From positions 1-64,000 of the forward strand of contig JBIKLF010000006.1 of the NCBI GenBank assembly GCA_044359955.1: 64,000 nucleotides of DNA, given 5' to 3'. The notes beneath the pieces are model-generated. The model was not told the DNA's origin. It saw only the letters and a program-made list of their open reading frames with translations, and searched no databases. Numbering within the stretch: the stretch's first letter is position 1; each line of letters begins with the position of its first letter. The DNA is from JACTMZ01 sp044359955 (lineage in GTDB: Bacteria; Verrucomicrobiota; Verrucomicrobiia; Chthoniobacterales; JACTMZ01). The position numbers and the translations under genes were made by a program. Shown here in pieces: positions 1 to 7,672 of this stretch.

Positions 1-171
1 GTGCCCGATCCTCCACAGTTTCCGGCGGTCATAGACCGCCGCTACAAAACCCCTCTTAGAGTGCGGTGGCGCCGCCACCGCGATCCATCCCTCTGGCGTC
101 GCCGTCCCCGGCGACGGTTGTTGCCTTCGATCGTCGGCGGGGACGCCGACGCTACATTTCCGAAAACAACC
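1..171. repeat. cluster of three palindromic repeat types downstream of speA
   Basis: Non-coding stretch beyond the 3' end of speA. It holds a CGGCGGTCATAGACCGCCG hairpin (about 23-43; the same type recurs near 26.5, 35.0, 37.5 and 40.8 kb), a degenerate family A hairpin (about 57-88, GTGCGGTGGCGCCGCCACCGC) and a GGCGTCGCCGTCCCCGGCGAC hairpin (about 98-118) with a related GCGGGGACGCCG copy after it. No gene is seen here. Confidence 0.7.
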
Positions 172-2112
172 TCACGTCCCCGCGAAACAATTCAAATAGG
201 TATACCCCTCGAGCGCTTTCTCGTAATCATCGAGCAGACGCATCCCCTCGTTCGGCTTCAAGCGGTCCTGTTTGATCGCCGCATCCACTTGCACCTTCAT
301 GCGGCGGACCAGTTCGCTCTTCTCCCATTGGGTCAGGGCCAAGACATTGCCGATCGTGTTGCCGCCGATGATTTCCTCGACGTAGTAGCCGCTTTCTTCG
401 TCCTCATCCAAAAAGATATGCATCTCGTTGACCCGGCCGAAGAGGTTGTGCATATCGCCCATGATATCCTGGTAGGCACCCGCCAGGAAAAACCCGATGT
501 AGTAGGGCTTCCCCTCCTCCGCACGGTGCAACGGAAGCGTCGGTTTCACGTCCTGCAAATCGATGAAGCGTGACACCTTGCCGTCCGAATCGCAGGTGAT
601 GTCTACCAGGGTGGCCTGACGGTCCGGCGCCTCGTCGAGACGGTGCAGGGGCATGACCGGAAAAAGTTGCCCCAGGGCCCAGTGGTCGAGCAGTGATTGG
701 AAGACGGAAAAATTGCAGAGGACCTGGTCGCTGAGGGAAACCTCCAGGTCTTTCACTTCCTCCGGCACGTAGCGCACATCGCGGAAAAGTTCGACCACCT
801 TGGCCGCAATGCGCCAGTAGACGGTTTCGATCTTCGCCTTGGCCGGAAGGTCCAGCAACCCGAGCGCGAACATCGAATCCGCCTTCTCCCGGATTTCCTG
901 CGCATCATGCAGGCTCTCCAGCCGGTGCTTGCTCCCGAGCGAGCCGTAGATATCGAGGATGTCCTGGACCACAGACGGATCACCTTCGGCCGCCTTGACC
1001 TCGGGTCCGCGGGAAACTTTTTCGATCGTGCCAAACGCTTCGACGATGAGGACCGAATGATGCGCGGCAATGGCGCGTCCGCTCTCGCTGACCAGGATGG
1101 GATGGGCCACTTTTTCCTCGTCGCAGACTTCCTGCACCGCGGCAACCACGTCGCGGGCGTATTCATGCAGGGTGTAGTTGACCGAACTGTCGAAGGTCGT
1201 GCGCGACCCGTCGTAGTCGATGCCGAGGCCGCCGCCCACGTCGAGGTAACCGAGTTCATGCCCGAGCTTGTGCAGCTTGGCGTAGAAGCGCGCCGCCTCG
1301 CGCACGGCACGTTTGATCGTGCCGATGTCCGTGATCTGCGACCCGACATGGAAGTGCACCAGCTTGAGGCAATGGGCCATGCCTTCGCGCCGGAGGAGTT
1401 CGCTGGCTTGGACCAGTTCCGCGGTGGAGAGGCCGAACTTGGCATCCTCGCCGCCGCTCGTCGCCCACTTGCCGGAACCTTTGGTGGCGAGACGGACGCG
1501 GGCGCCGATCCACGGTTCGACCCCCATCTGCTTGGCGATGGCGAGGACCTGCGTGAGTTCCTCGATTTTTTCCACCACCATGACGAGGCGCTTGCCCAGC
1601 TTGCGTCCGAGCATGGCATTGCGAATGTAGTCCGCATCCTTGTAGCCGTTGCAAATGATGAGGCTTTCCGGGTCGGTATGCACGGAGAGCGCGGCGAGGA
1701 GTTCCGGCTTGCTGCCGGCCTCGAGGCCGAAATGGAAGGGCTCGCCCGCGTCGACAATCTCTTCGACCACCTCGCGCAGCTGGTTGACTTTGATCGGAAA
1801 AACGCCTCGGTAAACATTGGCGTAGCCGGAACCCGCAATGGCTTCGGCGAAAGCTTCGTTGACGGTTTTGACGCGGTGGCGGAGCAGGTCCTGGAAGCGC
1901 AGGGTCATCGGGAAGGACAGACCGCGCGAGCGCGCCTCGGCGACAAGCTCCATCATATCCACCTCGCAACGAGGATCGCCGCAGGGGCGCACCGCGACGT
2001 GACCGCGGTCATTGACCGAGAAATAAGGTGAGCCCCAGCGGTCCACATTGTAGAGCGCCAGCGCGGAAGAGGTGTCCCAGTCTTTCATTTGCGAGCGCGC
2101 TAATACGGCCAT
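172..2112 (-). CDS. speA: biosynthetic arginine decarboxylase
   Basis: Converts arginine to agmatine, the first step of the agmatine route to putrescine; a cytoplasmic PLP enzyme. The 646-residue length matches SpeA. The PLP lysine lies in GVFPIKVNQ (about K108), the substrate-loop region contains ICNGYKDADYI, and the C-terminal half carries CDSDGK (about C507), the catalytic cysteine motif of alpha-family decarboxylases. The frame is open for a further 174 codons upstream, but that stretch overlaps the divergent thioesterase gene and has no SpeA character. I place the start at the ATG at 2112 (MAVLARSQ), with GGGG 5-8 bases upstream; ATG 2088 is the alternative. Divergent from the thioesterase gene. 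Family assignment is firm, the exact start less so. Confidence 0.95.
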   Translation of the reverse strand: MAVLARSQMKDWDTSSALALYNVDRWGSPYFSVNDRGHVAVRPCGDPRCEVDMMELVAEARSRGLSFPMTLRFQDLLRHRVKTVNEAFAEAIAGSGYANVYRGVFPIKVNQLREVVEEIVDAGEPFHFGLEAGSKPELLAALSVHTDPESLIICNGYKDADYIRNAMLGRKLGKRLVMVVEKIEELTQVLAIAKQMGVEPWIGARVRLATKGSGKWATSGGEDAKFGLSTAELVQASELLRREGMAHCLKLVHFHVGSQITDIGTIKRAVREAARFYAKLHKLGHELGYLDVGGGLGIDYDGSRTTFDSSVNYTLHEYARDVVAAVQEVCDEEKVAHPILVSESGRAIAAHHSVLIVEAFGTIEKVSRGPEVKAAEGDPSVVQDILDIYGSLGSKHRLESLHDAQEIREKADSMFALGLLDLPAKAKIETVYWRIAAKVVELFRDVRYVPEEVKDLEVSLSDQVLCNFSVFQSLLDHWALGQLFPVMPLHRLDEAPDRQATLVDITCDSDGKVSRFIDLQDVKPTLPLHRAEEGKPYYIGFFLAGAYQDIMGDMHNLFGRVNEMHIFLDEDEESGYYVEEIIGGNTIGNVLALTQWEKSELVRRMKVQVDAAIKQDRLKPNEGMRLLDDYEKALEGYTYLNCFAGT

Positions 2113-2187
2113 CTGACCCCGCGTGCCAATGGAATTCGCAAAAATTTTGCTTTGGCCCCGGGCCGGCCCTGCCGTCAGACTTTCGAG
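2113..2187. promoter_or_regulatory. divergent speA / thioesterase promoter region
   Basis: The only gap between two divergent genes, so promoters for both must lie here or inside the genes. It contains a small perfect palindrome, GCAAAA-A-TTTTGC (2138-2150), in the AT-rich centre of an otherwise GC-rich region. It could be an operator or simply the melting region; no consensus promoter is obvious. Confidence 0.45.
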
Positions 2188-2592
2188 ATGCCCGCCGCAA
2201 ACCTTCCCCGCATCGAGCACGAGGTCACCGTGATGTTCTACGACACGGACTGCGCCGCCGTCGTGCACAACCTCGCTTACCTGCGCTTTATCGAGGAAGC
2301 GCGGACCATCATGGCCGAAAAAATGGGCATGCCCCTGCGCCAAATGGTCGAAACCGGACTCTACCCGGTCGTCCTGCGCACCGAAATCGATTACCTCTCG
2401 CCGGGCAAAATCGGCGAACGCCTGCTCGTCCGCGGCGGGGTCTGCCAGCTGGCCCGCATCCGCTTCGGCGTGCACTTCGAAATCATCCGGCCGGAAGACG
2501 GAACCAAACTGGCCGATTGCCGGCAAACCCTCGCTCTCATCCGCATGCCCGGAGCCAAAGCAGAGCGCTTGCCGGCGGAGTGGTTTCAATAG
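2188..2592 (+). CDS. YbgC-type acyl-CoA thioesterase (hotdog fold)
   Basis: Predicted 134-residue cytoplasmic hotdog thioesterase of the YbgC/4-hydroxybenzoyl-CoA thioesterase group, which hydrolyses acyl-CoA or acyl-ACP thioesters. The signature is FYDTDCAAVVHNLAYLRFIEEAR near residue 20-42, containing the catalytic aspartate of the DTDxxxVVHN motif. The length is normal for the family. An in-frame TTG at 2152 would add 12 residues without family similarity, so the ATG at 2188 preceded by CGAG is preferred. YbgC proteins often accompany tol-pal genes, but none is present here, so the physiological substrate is unknown. It ends 38 bp from the convergent gene at 2631. Confidence 0.85.
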   Translation: MPAANLPRIEHEVTVMFYDTDCAAVVHNLAYLRFIEEARTIMAEKMGMPLRQMVETGLYPVVLRTEIDYLSPGKIGERLLVRGGVCQLARIRFGVHFEIIRPEDGTKLADCRQTLALIRMPGAKAERLPAEWFQ

Positions 2593-2630
2593 GCGGGCAG
2601 GCCGGACCACACCGGCCGGCTGGGGGACCC

Positions 2631-3158
2631 TCATTGCTCCGACAAGTTTCTCTCCAACTCGCGCACCTGAAGGTAGCGCTGGTCAATCACCGCCCGCAGC
2701 TTCCTGCTCGCCCCCTCCCAAGACAAGGCGATGCCATTTTCAAAGAAGGCCAGCCGCTCAAGACGGTGCGTCTCGGGATCGGTCGCCAGCGGGGAAGGAC
2801 TCGACTTGGCACGGGTATCGTTGATCCGGCCGATGTGCCGGTTTCGCTCCTCACCGGCACGCAGCAAGTCGTCGCACAAGAGTGCGGCCGTCTCGTAGAG
2901 GCGACTTTCATCCTGGGCAGCATCGCGCTGCCTGTCACGGATGCCTTCCCGCAGGAAGCGAAGCTGTTGATTTTGCGCCGGGGACGGGATCTGGCCCTGC
3001 ATCTCAAAGGGAAGAGGTCCGAGAATTTCGTCCACGTGCGCATCGATAAATTGCGACAAGCGGGCAACCGGACTCGCCTCGGGTGCCGGGGCGAAAAAAT
3101 ATCCCCAACCAAAATAGGCTCCTGCGGCAAGAATGGCCACCACGAGAATTTTTTTCAT
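2631..3158 (-). CDS. hypothetical membrane-anchored protein
   Basis: A 175-residue protein I do not recognise. The N-terminus MKKILVVAILAAGAYFGWGYFF is a single hydrophobic segment with two lysines ahead, so it is either an uncleaved signal anchor or a secretion signal; the rest is hydrophilic, charged and probably helical (many E, R, L and Q), suggesting a periplasmic domain tethered to the inner membrane. It is followed on the same strand by no close partner; the gene upstream (3228-3809, same strand) ends 69 bp before its start, so the two may be co-transcribed. No catalytic motif is visible. Confidence 0.6.
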   Translation of the reverse strand: MKKILVVAILAAGAYFGWGYFFAPAPEASPVARLSQFIDAHVDEILGPLPFEMQGQIPSPAQNQQLRFLREGIRDRQRDAAQDESRLYETAALLCDDLLRAGEERNRHIGRINDTRAKSSPSPLATDPETHRLERLAFFENGIALSWEGASRKLRAVIDQRYLQVRELERNLSEQ

Positions 3159-3227
3159 CTGACCGACCTTGCCAACCTCGCCAGCGCGACAAAAGGCATT
3201 TTCGCCCGCGGCGCAAAAGCCCGCCTC

Positions 3228-3809
3228 CTAAGCCCCGGCCCGCAACGACCGCACCACGGCCCCGAGGGCCAAGGTCAGCTTCTCCCGCACCCCGGGCGCA
3301 AAGCCGCGCTTTTCGTGCAGGATGAGGAGTTGCAAGGCGTCGCAGCGCAGCAGGCTGGCGTTGCCCACTTCGAGATGCAGGGTGATGCCCCGCGGCTCAC
3401 CCCAACCGGCCCCGCCGGCCTCGGCCGCGCGGTCCATCGCGCCGGAAGCGGCCTCGAGCAGCTCCGGCTGCTTGAGATCGAGCGGCATGCTCCAGGCGGA
3501 GAGAACCTCGCGGCGGCGCGACAAGAGACAGCCTTCGATCCCCGGCAAATCGCAACACAACCGCGGCACATCGGCTGGAGTGATCTTTTCCTCGGTGTGG
3601 AAAATTTCCTGCAAAACTTTGTCCGAGCGCAGCCCGATCGTGCTCCACGCCCGGTCAGCCCGCTCCAAGCGCGGCAAGCCGGAGAGCACCCGTTCGCGGA
3701 GGCCGCCGGGCAAGACCATCTGGTCAGCACCGCCGGGCCAAACCTCCGACTCCCACAGAATATGCAGCGGATGCTTTCCCTTCGGTTGCAGAGCCAAGGC
3801 TTTGGTCAC
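3228..3809 (-). CDS. hypothetical protein, possibly Roadblock/LC7-like
   Basis: A 193-residue soluble protein with no signal peptide. The central stretch LPGIEGCLLSRRREVLSAWSMP, a later EVGNASLLRCDALQLLILHEKRGF and a C-terminal helix (VREKLTLALGAVVRSL) have the order and spacing of a Roadblock/LC7 domain (a PG-[IV]-E-G-type strand, a central strand pair, then a terminal helix). This is a shape-level impression only. Roadblock proteins usually sit near small GTPases or type IV pilus/gliding genes, none of which is here. It reads towards the membrane-anchored gene at 2631-3158 and may share its transcript. Start ATG 3809. Confidence 0.5.
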   Translation of the reverse strand: MTKALALQPKGKHPLHILWESEVWPGGADQMVLPGGLRERVLSGLPRLERADRAWSTIGLRSDKVLQEIFHTEEKITPADVPRLCCDLPGIEGCLLSRRREVLSAWSMPLDLKQPELLEAASGAMDRAAEAGGAGWGEPRGITLHLEVGNASLLRCDALQLLILHEKRGFAPGVREKLTLALGAVVRSLRAGA

Positions 3810-3871
3810 GGCCCCAGAAGAACTGGTCCGCTTTCCCTTTGCAATCCGGCGCTGCGGGTTAAATTCAAAGC

Positions 3872-4045
3872 ATGACCCGTTTTATCCTCCCCATCCTGAT
3901 CGGCGCGGCGATCGGCTCCGCGCTGGGTTATTTCGGTCAATGCACCTCCGGCACCTGTCCGCTCACCGCCACATGGTGGCGCGGAGCCCTCTTCGGGGCC
4001 CTCTTCGGCGTCCTCGTCGCCTGGCCTTCCTCCACGCCGTCATGA
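3872..4045 (+). CDS. small two-helix membrane protein, DUF6132-like
   Basis: A 57-residue protein: hydrophobic N-terminal helix (residues 4-21), then a CTSGTCPLTATWW loop with two cysteines, then a second hydrophobic helix (about 37-52). The Gly-x-Cys-x-x-Gly-x-Cys-Pro-[LI]-T pattern between two short helices is what I recall for the DUF6132 family of small membrane proteins of unknown function. The stop overlaps the start of the next gene (ATGA at 4042-4045), which indicates translational coupling with the Phd-like gene. No clear Shine-Dalgarno sequence; the AT-rich AAATTCAAAGC just upstream is the only such patch. Confidence 0.65.
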   Translation: MTRFILPILIGAAIGSALGYFGQCTSGTCPLTATWWRGALFGALFGVLVAWPSSTPS

Positions 4046-4326
4046 AGACCGTCACCATCACCGAAGCCAAAAAACACCTCGGGGCCTACCTCAAGGAGTC
4101 CGTGGCCGGAGACAATATCGGCATCATTTGCGGCAACCGTATTGTCGCCCTGCGCCCCGTCACCGTGACCTCGGTCGACTTCGAGGAGGCCGGCGATCCG
4201 GAGGTCGTGTCCAAACTCAGTGCCGAGCAACGCGACCACCTCTACACGCAATTGAAAAAAGAGCGCAAAGAAGCCAAGCGGCGGCGGAAGGAACTCCTCT
4301 CCGGCCCAAAACCGCGCCCGGCCTGA
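4042..4326 (+). CDS. Phd/YefM-like antitoxin-fold protein
   Basis: A 94-residue protein whose N-terminal half, MKTVTITEAKKHLGAYLKES followed by a strand pair (IGIICGNRIVALRPV), matches the Phd/YefM fold: a first strand, the T-[EK]-A-[KR] helix, then the DNA-binding/dimerisation module. The C-terminal 35 residues are a very basic, probably helical tail (KKERKEAKRRRKELL), where toxin-binding tails are found in bona fide antitoxins. No PIN, Doc or RelE partner lies downstream; the neighbour is lexA after two repeats, and the upstream partner is the overlapping small membrane protein. It may therefore be an orphan antitoxin or a repurposed DNA-binding protein. Confidence 0.65.
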   Translation: MKTVTITEAKKHLGAYLKESVAGDNIGIICGNRIVALRPVTVTSVDFEEAGDPEVVSKLSAEQRDHLYTQLKKERKEAKRRRKELLSGPKPRPA

Positions 4327-4369
4327 CTCCCCGCGCCTCTCTGGCGTTCCCCCGCAAGCCGCACCGAAC

Positions 4370-4453
4370 AAAAGCGGCGTCAAGCCGCCGCACTCCAAAG
4401 CCCCCCATCCCACCCCCCGCCCTTTTGGAGTGCGGTGGCCAAGCCACCGCTTT
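4370..4453. repeat. head-to-head pair of family A repeats
   Basis: Two family A units in opposite orientation, each a GC hairpin with an ACTCCAAA / TTTTGGAGT end: AAAAGCGGCGTCAAGCCGCC (from 4370) and TTTTGGAGTGCGGTGGCC (from 4423). The 23-bp spacer is C-rich. Paired REP-like units of this kind are probably mobilised by the RAYT at 58985. Confidence 0.75.
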
Positions 4454-4463
4454 CCCCCGGCGC

Positions 4464-4506
4464 TTGACCCCCTTTCGCTCCCCCCTGATACTGGACAGAT
4501 GTCCAG
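4464..4506 (+). promoter_or_regulatory. lexA promoter and LexA-type operator
   Basis: TTGACC (4464-4469) and GATACT (4487-4492) are separated by exactly 17 bp and form a plausible sigma-70 promoter. The expected transcription start then falls at about 4499, the A of the lexA ATG, so the mRNA would be leaderless. CTGGACAGATGTCCAG (4491-4506) is a perfect 7-bp inverted repeat around GA that covers the end of the -10 box and the start codon. Its CTG-N10-CAG frame equals the spacing of the classical SOS box, and the nested TGGAC-N4-GTCCA has the layout of the reported Verrucomicrobium TGTTC-N4-GAACA motif. Autorepression is the natural inference. Confidence 0.65.
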
Positions 4507-5137
4507 CAAACCCACCAAGCGCCAAGAGCAAGTCCTGGACTACGTCCGCCGCCACCGCGTGCAGCAGGGATTGCCGCCCACGGTGCGCGAAATCCAGAAA
4601 CATTTCGGGTTCGCCAGCCCGAATGCCGCCGCCTCGCACCTCCGCGCCCTCGAGCGCAAAAAATTGCTGCACCGCCATCCCGGGGGGACGGCCCGCACCT
4701 TGCGCGTGACCGGCGACCACGGCAAAGAAGTCGCCGCCATCCCGATCTACGGAGACATCCCGGCCGGCTTTGCCGACACACGCGAGCAACGGCCCGATGG
4801 TTGCATCTATGCCGACCTCGACTCCCTCGATATCCGCCGCACCGCCCGCACCTTCGCCGTGCGCGTGCGCGGCGATTCCATGACCGGCGCCCACATCCTC
4901 GACGGCGACCTCGTCGTGCTCGAACTACGCGAACCGAACCACGGCAACATCGTCGCCGCCCTCATCGATGGCGAAACCACCCTCAAGCGCTACCTCGTCA
5001 AAAACCGCCGCCCCTTCCTGCGCGCGGAAAATCTCCAGTATCCGGACCTTATTCCCGCCCATGAACTCGTCATCCAAGGCGTGATGATCGCCCTCTTCCG
5101 CAAACCGAAGGACGCCGGGCGACCGATCGAGCCATAG
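4499..5137 (+). CDS. lexA: LexA SOS repressor
   Basis: Represses SOS genes and is inactivated by RecA-stimulated self-cleavage. The 212-residue protein has an N-terminal winged helix with the recognition segment FASPNAAASHLRAL (about 38-51), very like the SPNAAEEHL of the E. coli protein. The cleavage site is Ala89-Gly90 in YGDIPAGF, the catalytic serine S127 lies in RGDSM and the general-base lysine K163 in TTLKRY; all are intact. The frame is open 23 codons upstream through a family A repeat, so the ATG at 4499 is chosen, matching the usual N-terminus. The start lies inside a palindromic operator. The stop TAG is the first base triplet of a family B repeat (TAGGTAGGG). No imuA-imuB-dnaE2 cassette follows. 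Confidence 0.95.
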   Translation: MSSKPTKRQEQVLDYVRRHRVQQGLPPTVREIQKHFGFASPNAAASHLRALERKKLLHRHPGGTARTLRVTGDHGKEVAAIPIYGDIPAGFADTREQRPDGCIYADLDSLDIRRTARTFAVRVRGDSMTGAHILDGDLVVLELREPNHGNIVAALIDGETTLKRYLVKNRRPFLRAENLQYPDLIPAHELVIQGVMIALFRKPKDAGRPIEP

Positions 5138-5203
5138 GTAGGGGCCCGCGGCCCGCGGGCCCGGCTCTTATGACACGGACGAGCGAGCCGCTCGTCCCTA
5201 CCA
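5135..5203. repeat. family B hairpin repeat
   Basis: GGTAGGGGCCCGCGG ... CGGACGAGCGAGCCGCTCGTCCCTACC. Two nested GC palindromes (GGGCCCGCGGCCCGCGGGCCC and GGACGAGCG-AGC-CGCTCGTCC) between outward GGTAGGG/CCCTACC ends. Its first triplet is the lexA stop codon. Confidence 0.75.
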
Positions 5204-5246
5204 TTCTATTCCCGTCGCGGCGCCGGTCCTTTCACGCCCGCCCCCC

Positions 5247-5284
5247 AAAAAACAACGCCGCCGGGTATCATCAACCCGGCGGCG
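5247..5284 (-). terminator. rho-independent terminator of glnN
   Basis: Perfect 11-bp stem CGCCGCCGGGT / ACCCGGCGGCG with a 7-base loop (5256-5284). On the minus strand it is followed by a T-rich run (complement of AAAAAACAA at 5247-5255), 31 bp after the glnN stop. Confidence 0.85.
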
Positions 5285-5314
5285 CGCTTGTTTTGAGTTT
5301 GGCTAAACTTTTTC

Positions 5315-7468
5315 TTACTTGATGAAGAGCATCTCCTGGTAAGTCGGCAGCGGCCAGACGTCGTCCGGCAGGCAACCCTCCAGTTCATCGACCGTGGTGC
5401 GGACTTTCATCATGGCCGGGAGAACCTTGAAGGTCCAATCGCCGACCTCGTGCGCCTTGTCGTGCACGGCGTGCAACATGGCCAGATCGCTCTCCATCTG
5501 CGAAACGAGGGCCGCCACCTTCTCCAGCGTCGCGGTGCTGGTCGCGACTCCCGCCGCCTTCATCTTGGCCACCCCCTCGGCGAGGCTGGCCGCATAAGCC
5601 GCGGCGACCGGGAAGATTTTGGTCTGGGCGATTTCGGCAACCAGCTTGGCCTCGACGTTGACCACCTTCTCGTATTGCTCGCAAAGGATGGCATAGCGGC
5701 TGTTCAGTTCGGTTTCGGAAAGAACGCCGTATTTCTCGAAGACCTCGACCACCTCCGGGGCGGTCAGCGCAGGGAGCGCATCGGCCGAAGTTTTGAGATT
5801 GGGCAACCCCCGCTCCGCCGCCTCGGCATGCCACTCTTCGGAGTAACCATTGCCGTTGAAGATGACGCGTCCGTGCTGGTCCATGACCTCTTTGAGCGCG
5901 GCTTGGATCGCTTTGTTCAGGTCAGCGGCACCCTCGAGCTTCGAGGCCATCCACTCGAGCGAGTCGGCCACGATGGTGTTCATCGCGATGAGCGAGCCGG
6001 AAATGGACATGTTCGAACCGACCGCCCGGAACTCGAAGCGGTTGCCGGTGAAGGCGAACGGCGAGGTGCGGTTGCGGTCGCCGGCGTCCTTCGGCAATTC
6101 GGGCAGGACATCGACGCCGATTTGCAACGTGCCGCGCTGCTTGGACGTCGTCGCCCCGCCGGCCTTGATTTGTTCGAAGACATCGGCCAGTTGGTCGCCG
6201 AGATACACGGAAATGATGGCCGGAGGCGCTTCGTTCGCTCCGAGGCGATGGTCGTTGCCGGCCGAGGCGATGCTCGCGCGGAGGAGCGGGGCAAACTTGT
6301 CCACCGCGCGGATAACCGCGCCGGCGAAAACCAGGAACTGCGCATTTTCATGCGGTGTGTCGCCCGGGTCGAGCAGGTTGCCTTGCGTGGCATTGCCCAA
6401 CGACCAGTTGACGTGTTTGCCCGATCCATTGATCCCGGCGAAGGGCTTCTCGTGCATCAGGCAAGCCAGACCGTGTTTGTCCGCGGTCTTTTTCAGCACG
6501 GTCATGACCAGCTGCTGGTGGTCGGCGGCAATGTTGGCCGACTCAAAAAGCGGCGCAATCTCGAACTGCCCGGGTGCGACCTCGTTGTGGCGGGTCTTGG
6601 ACGGGATGCCGAGTTTGAAAAGTTCGCGGTCGACTTCATACATGAAGGCCATGACCCGATCCGGGATAAGACCGAAATAGTGGTCCTCGAATTCCTGTCC
6701 CTTCGGCGAAGGGGCACCGAAGAGCGAGCGGCCGGCCGAAAGCAGGTCGGGGCGCGCGTAGTAGAACATCTTGTCGACCAGGAAATATTCCTGCTCGGGT
6801 CCAGCGGTGGCGGCGACGCGGGCAATGTCTTGGTGACCGAAGAGCTTGAGGATACGGCGCGCCTGTTTGTCCAGAACCTGCATCGACTTGAGCAGCGGCG
6901 TCTTGGTGTCGAGCGACTCACCGGTCCAAGAGACAAACGACGTCGGAATGCAGAGCGTCGTGCCGTTGGCATTCTCCATGAGAAACGCCGGACTGGTCAC
7001 ATCCCATGCGGTGTAACCGCGCGCCGAGTGCGTGGCGCGTATGCCACCGGAGGGGAAGGATGAGGCATCGGGCTCGCCCTGGATGAGGGTCTTGCCTTTG
7101 AACTTTGAAATGCTCGTACGGCCGTCCGCGCCCGGATCGTAAAAGGAATCGTGCTTCTCGGCCGAGGAGCCGGTCAGCGGATAAAAAACGTGGGCAAAGT
7201 GCGTGGCTCCGCGGCTGACGGCCCAATTCATCATCGCCTCGGCGACTTCATCCGCCACGCCCTCGGGCAGTTTGGCCCCGTTTTGCACCGTCTCGACCAC
7301 CGCTTGGTAAGTGGCCGGCTTGAGGGTTTCCTTCATCACGCCAAGGTTGAAGGTGTTGGCTCCGAAGACCGTTTCGGGAGATTCCTCCACGAAATTGACG
7401 GAAGCGTCCTGCGATTTACGGGAGGCGATAGCGGCAATGGCCGCGGCACGGGATGTCATGTTGCTCAT
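5315..7468 (-). CDS. glnN: glutamine synthetase type III
   Basis: Makes glutamine from glutamate and ammonia with ATP; cytoplasmic dodecamer. The 717 residues fit the GSIII (GlnN) family, about 250 longer than GSI. Active-site stretches are present in order: AGPEQEYFLVD (about 220, glutamate ligands to the metals), NEVAPGQFEIAPLFE (about 310), NGSGKHVNWSL (about 350) and RFEFRAVGSNMS (about 480). The C-terminal GSIII-specific helical part is complete to the stop. It is monocistronic with its own terminator. GSIII occurs in Bacteroidetes, Verrucomicrobia and some cyanobacteria. No PII gene or adenylyltransferase is adjacent; GSIII is generally not adenylylated. Start ATG at 7468 (MSNMTSRAAAI). 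Confidence 0.95.
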   Translation of the reverse strand: MSNMTSRAAAIAAIASRKSQDASVNFVEESPETVFGANTFNLGVMKETLKPATYQAVVETVQNGAKLPEGVADEVAEAMMNWAVSRGATHFAHVFYPLTGSSAEKHDSFYDPGADGRTSISKFKGKTLIQGEPDASSFPSGGIRATHSARGYTAWDVTSPAFLMENANGTTLCIPTSFVSWTGESLDTKTPLLKSMQVLDKQARRILKLFGHQDIARVAATAGPEQEYFLVDKMFYYARPDLLSAGRSLFGAPSPKGQEFEDHYFGLIPDRVMAFMYEVDRELFKLGIPSKTRHNEVAPGQFEIAPLFESANIAADHQQLVMTVLKKTADKHGLACLMHEKPFAGINGSGKHVNWSLGNATQGNLLDPGDTPHENAQFLVFAGAVIRAVDKFAPLLRASIASAGNDHRLGANEAPPAIISVYLGDQLADVFEQIKAGGATTSKQRGTLQIGVDVLPELPKDAGDRNRTSPFAFTGNRFEFRAVGSNMSISGSLIAMNTIVADSLEWMASKLEGAADLNKAIQAALKEVMDQHGRVIFNGNGYSEEWHAEAAERGLPNLKTSADALPALTAPEVVEVFEKYGVLSETELNSRYAILCEQYEKVVNVEAKLVAEIAQTKIFPVAAAYAASLAEGVAKMKAAGVATSTATLEKVAALVSQMESDLAMLHAVHDKAHEVGDWTFKVLPAMMKVRTTVDELEGCLPDDVWPLPTYQEMLFIK

Positions 7469-7672
7469 AGTATGATGGATTCTTTGGTTAGAGGACTGAA
7501 AAGACTTCCAGCATCAGCCCCGAGGCCAAAGCAGAAAGTCGCTGGAGGGACTGTGAAGCACGAAGCGTGCCAAAACCATGGGCAAAAGAGGCCCCCCGCG
7601 TAGGATGCTGCCTGCTCGGCACCTCGCACGATTTTTTGGGGTCGGGTCATGGCGATTTTTGACCAACGAAAA

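Noticed and set aside
697..2031. Long plus-strand open frame opposite speA
   Set aside because: High-GC antisense shadow with composition typical of reverse-frame translation; speA is certain on the other strand.
2596..2620. Terminator between the convergent thioesterase and 2631 genes
   Set aside because: GCCGG-ACCACA-CCGGC is only a 5-bp stem and has no T-run on either side.
2113..2634. Long N-terminal extension of the arginine decarboxylase frame
   Set aside because: It overlaps the well-supported thioesterase gene on the opposite strand and has no SpeA-like sequence; ATG 2112 gives the normal length.
5450..7063. 537-codon plus-strand frame opposite glnN
   Set aside because: Antisense shadow of glutamine synthetase; no recognisable domain.
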